Source: Pseudoduganella violaceinigra DSM 15887
Lineage (GTDB): Bacteria; Pseudomonadota; Gammaproteobacteria; Burkholderiales; Burkholderiaceae_D
Length of the DNA: 64,000 nucleotides
Assembly (NCBI RefSeq): GCF_000425385.1
Contig: NZ_AUDI01000004.1
Span: 310,001-374,000 of the forward strand
Direction of reading: 5' to 3'
In this document: piece after piece, positions 8,067 through 17,073 of the stretch
Layout: the number at the start of each line of letters is the position of its first letter
How positions within the stretch are numbered: the stretch's first letter is position 1
Translations under genes and position numbers: made by a program
Notes under the pieces: generated by a model
Databases searched by the model: none
Seen by the model: only the letters and a program-made list of their open reading frames with translations
Told to the model about the DNA's origin: nothing

Positions 8067-8178
8067 AACCGGTAAGGCGGTGCCCGCCCCGCAGGGTCGG
8101 ACACAAGTATGCCAAAGCCGCTGGCCGATGAACTGCGAGTGTCCGACCCTGCGGTCAGGCACTGGTTTACCGGTTTTA
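8064..8178. repeat. Intergenic inverted-repeat element (copy A) between pheS and pheT
   Basis: The left arm TAAAACCGGTAA...GCAGGGTCGGACAC mirrors the right arm GTGTCCGACCCTGC...TTTACCGGTTTTA around a ~34-bp centre. The outer border ACCGGTAA/TTACCGGT is shared with the elements at 26.3-26.5 kb and 40.1 kb, while the core is a variant (GGGTCGGACAC). The left border uses the pheS stop codon. It creates a false upstream start for pheT. Confidence 0.8.
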
Positions 8179-8198
8179 AAAATACGAAAAGGCTGACT

Positions 8199-10625
8199 AT
8201 GCAATTCTCTGAAAACTGGCTGCGCACGATGGTCGATCCGAAGATGACTTCGGATGAACTGGCACACATGCTGACCATGTCCGGCCTCGAAGTGGAAGAC
8301 ATCGATCCTGTCGCGCCGCCTTTCACCAATGTGGTGGTGGGCCATGTGCGCGAAACCGCCAAGCACCCGAACGCCGACCGCCTGAACGTCTGCCAGGTCG
8401 ACGTGGGCACCGGCACTTTGCTGAACATCGTCTGCGGCGCGCCGAACGTGCGCCCGGGTCTGAAGGTCGCATGCGCCATGGCCGGCGCTGTGCTGCCGCC
8501 AGGCGCGGACGGCAAGCCGTTCGAAATCAAGGTCGGCCAACTGCGCGGCGTGGAGTCGCAAGGCATGCTGTGCTCGGCCAAGGAACTGAAACTGTCGGAA
8601 GAAGGCGCGGGCCTGATCGAGCTGCCCGATGATGCGCCGGTCGGCCAGAACATCCGCGACTTCTTCGCACTGAACGACCTGAAATTCACCATCAAGCTGA
8701 CCCCGAACAAGGCGGACTGCCTGTCCGTGCTGGGCGTGGCGCGCGAAGTCGCGGCGCTGACCGGTTCGCAGCTGACCGTGCCGCACAACGCCATCGTGCC
8801 GGTCACACTGGACGAAAAGCTGGCGGTCAAAGTGTCGGCGCCGGACCTGTGCGGCCGTTTCGCCGGGCGCGTGATCCGCGGCCTGAACGCGAAGGCGCAA
8901 ACGCCGGCCTGGATGAAGCAGCGCCTGGAGCGCAGCGGCCAGCGTCCGGTCTCCGCGCTGGTGGATATTTCCAACTACGTGATGCTGGAGATGGGCCGTC
9001 CTTCGCACGTGTTCGACCTGGACAAGATCCACGGGTCGCTCGAGGTCCGCTGGGGCAAGAAGGGCGAGCAGATCAAGCTCTTGAACGGCAATACCATCGA
9101 AGTCGATGAGTGGGTCGGCGTGATCGCCGATGACAAGGAGCTGGAATCGCTGGCCGGTATCATGGGCGGCGACGCCACCGCCGTGTCGGACGACACCACC
9201 AACATCTACCTGGAAGCGGCGTTCTGGTGGCCGAACGCCATCCAGGGCCGCGCCCGCAAGTACAACTTCTCGACCGACGCGGCGCACCGCTTCGAGCGCG
9301 GTGTGGATTTCGCCACCATCCCCGAGCACCTGGAGCGCATCACCGCGCTGCTGCTGGAGATCTGCGGCACGCCGGACACCAAGGTCGGCGCCATCGACGA
9401 CCAGGTCGTCAACCTGCCGCAGCGCGCGCCGGTGCAGATGCGCACTGGCCGCGCCGCGAAGGTGATCGGCGTGGCACTGAACGACGCGATGGTGGCCGAC
9501 ATCTTCAAGCGCCTGGGCCTGGCGTTCACGCTGGCGGATGGCGTGTTCAGCGTCACCGCGCCGTCCTACCGCTTCGACATCGAAATCGAAGAAGACCTGA
9601 TCGAAGAAGTGGCCCGCGTGTACGGTTTCGAAAACATCCCGACCCTGCCGCCAGTGGCCGCCGCCGAGATGTTGATCGCGCCGGAAAACACCCGCTCGAT
9701 CTTCGCCGTGCGCCACCAGCTGGCTGACCTGGGCTTCCAGGAAGTGGTCAATATGAGCTTCGTGGAAGCGCAGTGGGAGCAGGACTTCAACGGCAACGAT
9801 AGCCCGATCAAGCTGCAAAATCCGATCGCCAGCCAGATGTCGGTCATGCGTTCCTCGCTGATCGGCAGCCTGGTGGCCAATGTGCGCTACAACGTCAACC
9901 GCAAGCAGGCGCGCGTGCGCCTGTTCGAAGTCGGCGCCATCTTCAAGCGCGATGCATCGGTGCAGGACGGCCCGCTGACGGTGGCCGGTTACGACCAGCC
10001 GCAGCGCGTGGCGGCGATGGCCTACGGCCCGGCGGCCGACGAGCAGTGGGGCCTGGAGACCCGCGACGTCGATTTCTTCGACCTCAAGGCCGATCTGGAA
10101 GCCCTGTTCGCGCCGGCCCAGCTGCGCTTCGCCAAACTGTCGCATCCAGCCCTGCACCCAGGCCGCGCGGCTTCGGTGGAATTGGATGGCAAGGTGATCG
10201 GCTTCATCGGCGAACTGCACCCGCGCTGGCTGCAAAAGTACGACTTGCCGAAAGCACCGGTGCTGTTCGAAGTCGATGCCGTTGCGTTACAGCAACGTGG
10301 CGTGCCAAAATATGAAGAGATCTCGAAGTTCCCTGGCACCACGCGCGACGTTGCGCTGGTGGTGAAGCAGGCTGTGCCGGTGCAGGAACTGCTCGACGCC
10401 TTGCACGGCGCCGTGGCCGCTCACGCGCAGGGGCGCATCGTGCAAGCCATTGTTTTGTTTGATGAATATCGCGGCAAAGGCTTGGAAAGCGACGAAAAAT
10501 CACTTGCTTTCCGCTTTAGCTTGCAAGATACTCAAAACACCCTGCAGGACGATGTGGTGGATGAGCTAATGAAGACGCTGACCGCCCATGTTGTTCTGGC
10601 ACATGGTGCGAAATTGCGGGCTTGA
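8199..10625 (+). CDS. pheT: Phenylalanine--tRNA ligase, beta subunit
   Basis: The large subunit, 808 residues. It begins [14 protein letters not shown]. Then come the tRNA-binding (EMAP/OB) domain at about 40-150 ([25 protein letters not shown]), the B3/B4 editing domain ([19 protein letters not shown]), B5, the core-like domain and a C-terminal anticodon-binding ferredoxin-like domain ([12 protein letters not shown]). I chose ATG 8199, with AAAAGG upstream, over ATG 8109, which lies inside repeat A and would add 30 unrelated residues. Confidence 0.97.
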   Translation: MQFSENWLRTMVDPKMTSDELAHMLTMSGLEVEDIDPVAPPFTNVVVGHVRETAKHPNADRLNVCQVDVGTGTLLNIVCGAPNVRPGLKVACAMAGAVLPPGADGKPFEIKVGQLRGVESQGMLCSAKELKLSEEGAGLIELPDDAPVGQNIRDFFALNDLKFTIKLTPNKADCLSVLGVAREVAALTGSQLTVPHNAIVPVTLDEKLAVKVSAPDLCGRFAGRVIRGLNAKAQTPAWMKQRLERSGQRPVSALVDISNYVMLEMGRPSHVFDLDKIHGSLEVRWGKKGEQIKLLNGNTIEVDEWVGVIADDKELESLAGIMGGDATAVSDDTTNIYLEAAFWWPNAIQGRARKYNFSTDAAHRFERGVDFATIPEHLERITALLLEICGTPDTKVGAIDDQVVNLPQRAPVQMRTGRAAKVIGVALNDAMVADIFKRLGLAFTLADGVFSVTAPSYRFDIEIEEDLIEEVARVYGFENIPTLPPVAAAEMLIAPENTRSIFAVRHQLADLGFQEVVNMSFVEAQWEQDFNGNDSPIKLQNPIASQMSVMRSSLIGSLVANVRYNVNRKQARVRLFEVGAIFKRDASVQDGPLTVAGYDQPQRVAAMAYGPAADEQWGLETRDVDFFDLKADLEALFAPAQLRFAKLSHPALHPGRAASVELDGKVIGFIGELHPRWLQKYDLPKAPVLFEVDAVALQQRGVPKYEEISKFPGTTRDVALVVKQAVPVQELLDALHGAVAAHAQGRIVQAIVLFDEYRGKGLESDEKSLAFRFSLQDTQNTLQDDVVDELMKTLTAHVVLAHGAKLRA

Positions 10626-10648
10626 TTTAACATTTCAGTAATCCCAGC

Positions 10649-10669
10649 GAGTCCGGCACTGCCGGACTC
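10649..10669 (+). other. Perfect hairpin abutting the apparent ihfA ATG
   Basis: GAGTCCGGC-ACT-GCCGGACTC forms a 9-bp stem ending at 10669, and the only upstream in-frame ATG begins at 10670. No T-run follows. It occupies the place where a Shine-Dalgarno would be, so it either controls ihfA translation or shows that the true start lies further on. Confidence 0.7.
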
Positions 10670-11110
10670 ATGTACTTTAAAAGGCAGGGCAGCAAAATTA
10701 ATAACAACGACGTCGATTCCGCCGTACTTGAATCCGCACTGGACGCCGAACTGCACAGCGCCATGCAGAGTGCCAAGGTACGCCAGGAAGCTGAAAAAGA
10801 TTTGCCGACGCTGACCAAGGCGGAACTGGCCGAACTTTTGTTCGAACAGGTGGGCCTGAACAAGCGTGAGGCCAAGGATATGGTCGAGACTTTCTTTGAC
10901 GAGATCCGCAACGCGCTGGAACGGGGCGAAGCGGTCAAGTTATCCGGTTTCGGCAACTTCCAGCTGCGCGACAAGCCGCAGCGTCCGGGGCGCAACCCGA
11001 AAACCGGCGAGGAAATCCCGATCACGGCACGCCGTGTGGTGACCTTCCACGCCAGCCAAAAGCTCAAAGGCATGGTCGAAGACTGCGCCGGTACGGCGCG
11101 TGCCGCCTGA
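10670..11110 (+). CDS. ihfA: Integration host factor subunit alpha (start uncertain)
   Basis: A DNA-bending nucleoid protein that pairs with IhfB. The conserved HU/IHF fold runs from [20 protein letters not shown] to [15 protein letters not shown], with the DNA-intercalating arm around [14 protein letters not shown]. This frame gives 146 residues, about 45 more than E. coli IhfA; I recall acidic N-terminal extensions in Burkholderiales. The start is unclear. ATG 10670 touches a hairpin and has no Shine-Dalgarno, ATT 10697 has AGGG seven bases upstream, and ATG 10763 has none. Position after pheT is conserved. Confidence 0.93.
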   Translation: MYFKRQGSKINNNDVDSAVLESALDAELHSAMQSAKVRQEAEKDLPTLTKAELAELLFEQVGLNKREAKDMVETFFDEIRNALERGEAVKLSGFGNFQLRDKPQRPGRNPKTGEEIPITARRVVTFHASQKLKGMVEDCAGTARAA

Positions 11111-11124
11111 ATCAAGGTGCGTGA

Positions 11125-11529
11125 ATGACCGACCGTCCTGTCAAGGCAGACGTGGCCGTATTGCCGCCAATTCCGGCGAAACGCTACTTCACCATCGGCG
11201 AAGTCAGTGAATTGTGCGGCGTCAAGCCGCATGTGCTGCGCTACTGGGAACAGGAGTTCACCCAGCTGAAACCGGTCAAGCGGCGCGGCAACCGCCGCTA
11301 CTACCAGCATCACGAAGTGCTCCTGATCCGCCGCATCCGCGAACTGCTGTACGAGCAGGGCTTCACCATCAGCGGCGCCCGCAACAAGCTCGATAGCCGG
11401 GCCGCCGATTCAGTCCAGGGCGAGTATGATGAAGCACTGGAGCCGGGCGCTGCGGAAGATGCGCTGCCGCTGGACCGGGAAATGCTGCGCGGCGAATTGC
11501 TAAGCATACTCGCGCTATTAAAGTTGTAA
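11125..11529 (+). CDS. MerR-family transcriptional regulator
   Basis: A 134-residue regulator. The N-terminal MerR helix-turn-helix (YFTIGEVSELCGVKPHVLRYWEQEF) and wing (RRGNRRYYQHHEVLLIRRI) are intact. The C-terminal part is short and lacks metal-binding cysteines, so its signal is unknown. It starts 14 bp after ihfA, and this pairing after pheST-ihfA is common in Betaproteobacteria. A terminator follows within 12 bp. Confidence 0.92.
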   Translation: MTDRPVKADVAVLPPIPAKRYFTIGEVSELCGVKPHVLRYWEQEFTQLKPVKRRGNRRYYQHHEVLLIRRIRELLYEQGFTISGARNKLDSRAADSVQGEYDEALEPGAAEDALPLDREMLRGELLSILALLKL

Positions 11530-11540
11530 GCAGCTGTAGC

Positions 11541-11565
11541 AAGGGCGCTTAGGCGTCCTTTTTTT
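11541..11565 (+). terminator. Intrinsic terminator ending the thrS-merR operon
   Basis: AAGGGCGC-TTAG-GCGTCCTT (8-bp stem with one G-T pair) followed by TTTTT, 12 bp past the MerR stop. Confidence 0.88.
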
Positions 11566-11684
11566 CAGTTAGACTCCGCTAAACTGTTAAACCATTGGTG
11601 CTACAATATTAACGTTATGATTTTGCTAGTGATATTGCAGACGCTGGCTCCGTTCCCACGTTAAGATTTTAAGAGGGAAGATCA

Positions 11685-12317
11685 ATGATTCGCGTAGCCA
11701 TCTGTGACGACCACCAGATAGTACGGGCGGGTTTCAAGCAAATCTTTTCGTCCTCGGACGAATTCAGCGTAGTCGCTGAAGGCAGCACCGGGCGCGAAGC
11801 GCTCGATATCGCACGCAAGGAAGTGTGCGACGTGCTTTTGCTGGACATCGCCATGCCGGACCAGAGCGGCATTGACACTCTGCGTACCATCCGCCAGGGC
11901 CAGCCGGACCTGCCGGTGTTGATCCTGTCCGGCTATCCGGCCCAGCAATACGCGCTGAACCTGTTCAAGATGGGCGCGAACGGCTACCTGAACAAGGAAT
12001 GCGAGGCGGAAGAACTGATCAACGCCGTGCGCACCGTGCACCAGGGGCGCCGCTATGTCAGCTCGCAAGTGGGCGAATTGCTGGCGCAGAGTTTCGACCG
12101 CGATCCGAATACGGCCCTGCACACGGAGCTGTCGGACCGCGAGTTCCAGGTGTTCCTGCGCCTGGCGCGCGGCGCCACCGTGTCCGATATCGGCACGGCG
12201 CTGTCGCTGAGCATCAAGACAGTCAGTACCTATCGCACGCGCATCATGGAAAAGATGGGCCTGCAGTCGAATAGCGACCTGACGTATTACGCAATGAAGA
12301 ATAATTTGCTGGATTGA
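11685..12317 (+). CDS. NarL/LuxR-family response regulator
   Basis: A 210-residue two-component regulator. The receiver (1-120) has acidic residues at CDDH, the phospho-acceptor Asp in LLLDIAMPDQ (about 52) and a conserved Lys (NKEC). The LuxR-type helix-turn-helix is at about 145-205 (LSDREFQVFLRLARGATVSDIGTALSLSIKTVSTYRTRIMEK, quoted here only as a region). GAGGGA precedes the ATG. The cognate kinase probably follows 73 bp downstream, so this is likely a NarXL/UhpAB-like pair. Confidence 0.92.
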   Translation: MIRVAICDDHQIVRAGFKQIFSSSDEFSVVAEGSTGREALDIARKEVCDVLLLDIAMPDQSGIDTLRTIRQGQPDLPVLILSGYPAQQYALNLFKMGANGYLNKECEAEELINAVRTVHQGRRYVSSQVGELLAQSFDRDPNTALHTELSDREFQVFLRLARGATVSDIGTALSLSIKTVSTYRTRIMEKMGLQSNSDLTYYAMKNNLLD

Positions 12318-12390
12318 GGCGTCTGCTTACCAATCTCCGCTGCTGTACGATAGACTTTCCGTGCAGCAGCATCCTTGCGGCGGGTCTATA

Positions 12391-13941
12391 ATGGGGAAAA
12401 TGTACTTCACCATCGAACCAGCGCCGCGCCACCGGCTGCCGCTCTACAAAACGCTTTTATGCGTGACGTGTGCGCTGATCCTCATCGTGAACGGCTTCAG
12501 CCTGTTCCACAACCTGCAATCCCTGAAGGGCGCCAACGAACAGCTTGCACTGAGCTCGCGCGTGGCGGAGCGCCTGCAATACTTGAATGTGCTGGTGCTC
12601 GATGCCGATAGCAGCGCCCGCGGCTACTTCATCTCGGGCAAGGAAACCTATCTGGGGCCGACGCGCTTGGTGGTCACCGAGTCCGAGCGCGAATTCCGCG
12701 AGCTGGAAAAACTGCTGGCCAATAATCCGATCCAATTAAAGAACCTGCAGCAGCTGCAAACGCTGGTGCGCAAGCGCATCGCCATCCTGGGCCAGGCCAT
12801 CGAGGTCTACAAGCATAGCGGCCTGGATGACATCGTGGCGATCGCCAAAGTGAGCGACGAGCGCAGCGGCATGGATGAAATCCGCCTGCAGGTGGTGATC
12901 ATGGTGCGCGAGCAAAGCGAAGCCATGGCGGCACGCGCCGCCAGTTTTTACCAGGAATACCAGAAAGCGGTCGTCATGGGGGCCGGCATCAATGCCGTCG
13001 CCATCGTGGTGCTGATCATGTTTTACCAGCTGGTGCGGCGCAGCTTCGTCCACCGCGCGGCGGTGGAACACGCGCTGCAGCTGTCGAATGAAAGCCTGGA
13101 ATCGATGGTGCAGCAGCGCACCGAGCAGCTGTCGGTGCTCTCGCGCCACCTGATTTCGATCAGCGAGGAAGAGAAGATGCGCCTGTCGCGCGAGCTGCAC
13201 GATGAGATGGGCGCCAACCTGACGTCGATCAGCATGGATATCGCCGCCGTTACGCATCAGCTGCAGAAGACCAATCCCGAGCTGGCGGCCCAGTTGCGCC
13301 GCGCGCGCGGTACCCTGATGGATACGGTGGAACTGAAGCGGCGCATCATCGAAGACTTGCGTCCGAGCCTGTTGGACAACCTGGGCCTGTGCGCCGCCAT
13401 CGACAGCTATTGCGAAGACTTCACGCGCATGACCGATATCCCGTGCGAGACCGAGATCGCGAGCGAGATTGACGCCGTGGCCAAAGCCGGCGACCGAGGC
13501 CTGTCGATCGCTCTGTTCCGCATCGTGCAGGAGTCGCTGACCAATATCCGCAAATACGCCAAGGCCAGCCAGGTCAGCGTGTCGCTGAAGCTGCAGCGCG
13601 ACGATATGCTGGTGCTGCGGATTATCGACGATGGAGTCGGGATTGCCGCACCCACGCTGGCCAAGCCGATGTCGCATGGCTTGCTGGGGATGCGGGAACG
13701 TGCTTTGCTGCTGGGCGGGGTGTTGAATATCCGCCGTGGGCGGGGGGAGCGGGGGACTTGTATCGAGGTTTATATACCGCTGAAAGGCGGGCAGGGCGGG
13801 CGTAAAGCCGGCGCCGTGCCCCCACCCTTACTGCAGCCTAGCAGCACGCCACATCAGCGAGCAGGCGATCGTACTCAATCTTCGCGACCTTATAGCACTC
13901 GCCAGCGTAGCGTTCCAGACCTTCACGATCAATCACAGTGA
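12391..13941 (+). CDS. CHASE3 sensor histidine kinase (HisKA_3), antisense-overlapping C-terminus
   Basis: A 516-residue membrane kinase. TM1 is near residues 18-38. A periplasmic CHASE3-like helix bundle follows (DADSSARGYFISG), then TM2 around 200-220, a HisKA_3 dimerisation domain with phospho-His in SRELHDEMGANL, and an ATPase domain (IVQESLTNIRKYAKAS, DDGVGI, GLLGMRERALLLGG). The kinase fold ends near YIPLKGG. About 50 more residues run antisense into the crp-family gene for 104 bp, which suggests a lost stop codon. ATG 12391 is chosen; ATG 12400 is possible. It probably phosphorylates the NarL-type regulator upstream. Confidence 0.9.
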   Translation: MGKMYFTIEPAPRHRLPLYKTLLCVTCALILIVNGFSLFHNLQSLKGANEQLALSSRVAERLQYLNVLVLDADSSARGYFISGKETYLGPTRLVVTESEREFRELEKLLANNPIQLKNLQQLQTLVRKRIAILGQAIEVYKHSGLDDIVAIAKVSDERSGMDEIRLQVVIMVREQSEAMAARAASFYQEYQKAVVMGAGINAVAIVVLIMFYQLVRRSFVHRAAVEHALQLSNESLESMVQQRTEQLSVLSRHLISISEEEKMRLSRELHDEMGANLTSISMDIAAVTHQLQKTNPELAAQLRRARGTLMDTVELKRRIIEDLRPSLLDNLGLCAAIDSYCEDFTRMTDIPCETEIASEIDAVAKAGDRGLSIALFRIVQESLTNIRKYAKASQVSVSLKLQRDDMLVLRIIDDGVGIAAPTLAKPMSHGLLGMRERALLLGGVLNIRRGRGERGTCIEVYIPLKGGQGGRKAGAVPPPLLQPSSTPHQRAGDRTQSSRPYSTRQRSVPDLHDQSQ

Positions 13942-14647
13942 TGTTGCCGCGGCGGTAGGTGATCATGCCGTCTTCCTGCAGTTTGCCGGCGGCGGCGGTG
14001 ATCGATTCGCGGCGCACGCCCAGCATGATCGAAATCATTTCCTGGGTCACCTTCAGTTCATTGCTTGGCGAGCGGTCCAGACGGTCCAGCAGCCAGCGGC
14101 ACAGCTTTTGCTCGATCGAGCTGTGGCGCCCGCCGACGGCGTTCTGCGCCATTTGGGCGAACAGGGCGGCGTTGTAGCGCATCAGCAGCTGGGGCAGGGC
14201 GCCGCCCTGGTTGAAGGCGTCGCGCAGGGCTTGCGCCTTCAGGCGGTAGCCGTAGCCGGCGCTTTGCACCACGGCGGTGCTCATGGCGCGCTCGCCGGCG
14301 AACATCGACACGCCCACCACGCCTTCGTGGCCGACCACGGCGATCTCGGTGGTCGCGCCGTCTTCCATCACGTACAGCAGGGACAGGATGGCGGTGGTCG
14401 GGAAGTAGACATACTCGAGTTTGCTGCCGAACTCGAAGAGCTCCTTGCCAAATGGCAGCTGGACCAGTTCCAGGTGTTCGAACAGGGCCTCCAGTGCTTC
14501 ACGAGGGAGGGCGGCCAGCAGTTCATTCTGCTGGGCGCCGCTGTAGCTGACAACGGGCCGGGACGCAACTTTGAACTCCGTCGAACCAATTGGCATAGCC
14601 TGGGACAGCGAGTTCTTGGCAGAGACGCTAAGTTGAGTGTTGTTCAT
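13838..14647 (-). CDS. Crp/Fnr-family transcriptional regulator
   Basis: A 269-residue regulator. The cyclic-nucleotide-binding-like beta-barrel (about 40-165) and a Crp-type winged helix (about 185-250: ELKVTQEMISIMLGVRRESI) are both intact. The Fnr iron-sulfur cysteines are absent and the ligand site is not recognisable, so the signal is unknown. GAGGA lies six bases before the ATG. Its 3' end overlaps the kinase gene by 104 bp. It is divergent from the OmpR-type pair across a 308-bp region holding a palindromic, operator-like motif. Confidence 0.9.
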   Translation of the reverse strand: MNNTQLSVSAKNSLSQAMPIGSTEFKVASRPVVSYSGAQQNELLAALPREALEALFEHLELVQLPFGKELFEFGSKLEYVYFPTTAILSLLYVMEDGATTEIAVVGHEGVVGVSMFAGERAMSTAVVQSAGYGYRLKAQALRDAFNQGGALPQLLMRYNAALFAQMAQNAVGGRHSSIEQKLCRWLLDRLDRSPSNELKVTQEMISIMLGVRRESITAAAGKLQEDGMITYRRGNITVIDREGLERYAGECYKVAKIEYDRLLADVACC

Positions 14648-14955
14648 TTTATCCTCACAAAACTAAAGTACACGGTATTGCAGTCGGCTTTCCTGGCGTG
14701 CAGTTTGCCGATCGCGTTGGTAATACTTTAAGTTTCTATGTGAGTTATGAACATAAGACCTGTTACCTCCGTCATGTAGGCTGGCAACATGGCAGTTTGT
14801 CAGGCTAGTCCTACAACATTGTAATTTTTGCTGGCGCACTGTTGAAAAGTGCTCAAAATAAGGGTAAACCCCTATTGCGGAAATGATGTAGAGCAATTGT
14901 TGTTTCATTATGAATCCGGGCATAATGTGCGGTAATCAACTTTTTTGACGCCCCC
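14648..14955. promoter_or_regulatory. Divergent control region, crp-type gene / OmpR-type operon
   Basis: This 308-bp gene-free stretch serves both directions. It holds the palindrome-like TGTCAGGCTAGTCCTACA with downstream CATTGT (14799-14822). Toward the response regulator there is a promoter-like pair, TTGTTG (14897-14902) and CATAAT (14921-14926), with 18-bp spacing. The motifs TAGTCCTACAACATTGT and ATAATGTGCGGTAAT both recur, in the same order, before the DUF1631 gene at 46.1-46.2 kb. Confidence 0.6.
14799..14822 (+). promoter_or_regulatory. Operator-like palindrome, copy 1
   Basis: TGTCAGGCTAGTCCTACA followed by ACATTGT. Compared with copy 2 at 46122-46146, TAGTCCT-R-CA-M-CATTGT is conserved. 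Together they suggest a symmetric site TGTAGGA-N-TAGTCCTACA. A Crp/Fnr dimer is a plausible ligand because the motif lies in front of that gene. Confidence 0.5.
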
Positions 14956-15627
14956 ATGCATGTAATCCTGGTAGAAGACGACGCAATCCTGGCTGACGGC
15001 CTGGTCCGTGTATTGGGCGGCCACGGCATGAAGGTGGAGCTGCTGCAAAACGGCAGCGAGGCCGATGCCATGCTGCAGCGCCCCGGCCCCGTCGACGTGC
15101 TGGTATTGGATATCGGCTTGCCCGGCCTGGATGGCTTTGAAGTCGTGCGCCGCCTGCGCGCGCGCGGCAGCCAGTTGCCGGTGCTCTTGCTGACCGCGCG
15201 CGACGCGGTCGAAGACCGGGTGCGCGGCCTGGAACTGGGCGCCGACGATTACCTGGTCAAGCCGTTCGCCACGCCGGAACTAGTGGCGCGCCTGCGGGCG
15301 CTGGCGCGGCGCCATGCGCCCAAGCCCAGCGTGCTGCAAATGGGCGAACTGGTGCTGGATCTGGGTGCCAAGCGTGCCCGCGTACGCGACCTGGTGATCG
15401 ACTTGTCGGTGCGCGAGTGGGCGGTGCTGGAATACCTGCTGCAGCATAGCGCGCGTGTGGTGAGCAAGCAGCAGATCATCGATGCCATCCTGCCCTGGGG
15501 CGAGGATGTCACGCCGAATGCGGTGGAGGTGTATATCTCGCGCATCCGGCAGAAAACGGCCGACGCCGGCATCAGCATCCGCACCATTCGCGGCTTCGGC
15601 TACATGCTCGAGCCGGTCTGCGCGTAA
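14956..15627 (+). CDS. OmpR-family response regulator (TctD/QseB-like)
   Basis: A 223-residue DNA-binding regulator. The receiver has EDD near the N-terminus, phospho-acceptor Asp52 (LDIGLPG) and Lys in DYLVKPF. The winged-helix effector domain is at about 125-220 (LSVREWAVLEYLLQHSARVVSKQQI, VEVYISRIRQK, IRTIRGFGYML). The kinase starts 6 bp downstream, so the two form an operon. Direct repeats past the kinase gene at 11-bp spacing are candidate binding sites. Confidence 0.94.
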   Translation: MHVILVEDDAILADGLVRVLGGHGMKVELLQNGSEADAMLQRPGPVDVLVLDIGLPGLDGFEVVRRLRARGSQLPVLLLTARDAVEDRVRGLELGADDYLVKPFATPELVARLRALARRHAPKPSVLQMGELVLDLGAKRARVRDLVIDLSVREWAVLEYLLQHSARVVSKQQIIDAILPWGEDVTPNAVEVYISRIRQKTADAGISIRTIRGFGYMLEPVCA

Positions 15628-15632
15628 GCATT

Positions 15633-16973
15633 ATGGAAAGCATCCGCCTGCGCCTGCTGAAGTGGCTGATCGGTCCGGTTCTGTTGCTGAACCTGGCCGG
15701 GGTGACGTTGAGCTACTCGCTGGCCTGGATCCCGGCCCAAATCGCCTTTGACCAATCGCTGACCGATGCCGCGGCCATGCTGGGCGCGTGGGTGGGCGAG
15801 CGTGGTGGCCGGCTGATCATGGAGCTGCCGCCGGCCGCCGAACGCGCACTGCGCAATGACGAACTCGATCAAACCTATTTCGCCTTGCGCGATGCGCGCG
15901 GCCAGCTGGTGGCCGGTGATGACAGCCTGCCGTCGGTGCCGGCGCGCAGCGGTGCGCCCGTCAGCGACGGCATGGTGGCGGGAGAGGCGGTGCGTTTCGT
16001 GGTACTTTCTGTCGCGGCGGGGCCGCAGCGAGGCACGGTGGTGGTGGCCAAGACACTGCGCAAGCGCGGCCAGGCGCGCGCCGCCATCGTGCGCGCCATG
16101 CTGCCGCTGGCGGCGTTGTTTACCCTGGCCTCGGTGGGGCTGGTGTGGTTCTCGGTCACGACCGGGCTGTCGCCGTTGAACCGGATGCGGGCCAGCATCC
16201 AGGCGCGCACGGCGGAAGATGTCTCTCCGATTGCGCCTGCCGACGTGCCGCCCGAGGTGAAGCCTGTGGTGCAAGCCTTTAACAGCCTGCTGGAGCGGGT
16301 CAGGGCGGGCGGCCAGGCGCAGCAGGATTTCCTGGCCAATGTGGCGCATCAGCTGCGCACGCCGCTCGCCGGCATGCGGACCCAGATTGAATTGCTGGCG
16401 GCGCAGGAGCGCTCTCCGCGGGCGGCATCGTCGCTGGCGATGATGCAGGCGTCGACCGAGCGCATGATCCGCCAGGTCAATCAGCTGCTGGCGCTGGCGC
16501 GCGCCGAACCGGGTCCCATGCGCAAGACGCGCATGGAGCGCCTATCGCTGGACCAGTTGCTGGAGGAATCGATCCAGCATTTCGTCGAGCAGGCCTTGCG
16601 CAAGGATGTCGACCTGGGCTTCGACCTGCGGCCGACCCGGGTGACGGGCGACCGTTTCCTGCTGCGCGACCTGGTCGATAACCTGGTCGACAATGCGATC
16701 CGCTACACCCCTGCCAACGGATCGGTCACGGTGAGCTGCTTTCCGCACCTGGGCGGCGGCATGCTGACGGTGGAGGATTCCGGTCCCGGCATCCCGCCGG
16801 GCAAGCGGGCCGCCGTCTTCCAGCGCTTCCAGCGCCTTGATGAAAAGACGACCGGCAGCGGCATCGGCCTGGCCATTGTGCGCGATATTGCCAATGCCCA
16901 CGGCGCCACGGTGGCCATCGATACCCCGGCCAGCGGCCAGGGCGCCCTGTTTTCGGTGTTCTTCCCCTCGTAA
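15633..16973 (+). CDS. Sensor histidine kinase (TctE/QseC-like)
   Basis: A 446-residue inner-membrane kinase. TM1 is at about 10-30, a ~125-residue periplasmic sensor domain follows, then TM2 at about 155-175 and a HAMP-like linker. The HisKA domain reads FLANVAHQLRTPLAG; the residue after the phospho-His is Gln, as I recall for TctE-type kinases. The ATPase domain has the N box (DLVDNLVDNAIRYTP), G1 (DSGPGIP) and G2 (GSGIGLAIV). It is co-transcribed with the regulator just upstream. The ligand cannot be read from the sequence; TctE relatives sense tricarboxylates. Confidence 0.92.
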   Translation: MESIRLRLLKWLIGPVLLLNLAGVTLSYSLAWIPAQIAFDQSLTDAAAMLGAWVGERGGRLIMELPPAAERALRNDELDQTYFALRDARGQLVAGDDSLPSVPARSGAPVSDGMVAGEAVRFVVLSVAAGPQRGTVVVAKTLRKRGQARAAIVRAMLPLAALFTLASVGLVWFSVTTGLSPLNRMRASIQARTAEDVSPIAPADVPPEVKPVVQAFNSLLERVRAGGQAQQDFLANVAHQLRTPLAGMRTQIELLAAQERSPRAASSLAMMQASTERMIRQVNQLLALARAEPGPMRKTRMERLSLDQLLEESIQHFVEQALRKDVDLGFDLRPTRVTGDRFLLRDLVDNLVDNAIRYTPANGSVTVSCFPHLGGGMLTVEDSGPGIPPGKRAAVFQRFQRLDEKTTGSGIGLAIVRDIANAHGATVAIDTPASGQGALFSVFFPS

Positions 16974-16984
16974 AAAATGTTTCC

Positions 16985-17013
16985 TGTCAGGAATTTGTCA
17001 GGATTTCCTCAGG
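16985..17013 (+). promoter_or_regulatory. Three TCAGG direct repeats at 11-bp spacing before pilE
   Basis: TCAGG starts at 16987, 16998 and 17009, the first two within perfect TGTCAGGA copies. Equal 11-bp spacing (one helical turn) is the layout bound by OmpR/PhoB-type dimers. The site lies between the two-component operon and the pilus cluster, so the upstream regulator may control the pili. Confidence 0.6.
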
Positions 17014-17073
17014 GTAATGCAAGGTTGCTTGTTTAAACTTGCGTTATCAAATACCAGTATTGGGAGCTTATAG

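Noticed and set aside
8109..8198. Upstream extension of pheT
   Set aside because: It lies wholly inside repeat A; ATG 8199 has a Shine-Dalgarno and starts the conserved protein.
7005..10235. 1,076-codon antisense open frame over pheS and pheT
   Set aside because: Same artefact; composition is His/Arg/Gln/Leu-rich without motifs.
14663..14923. 86-codon minus-strand open frame in the crp/OmpR intergenic region
   Set aside because: No ribosome-binding site, odd composition, and it covers shared promoter motifs.
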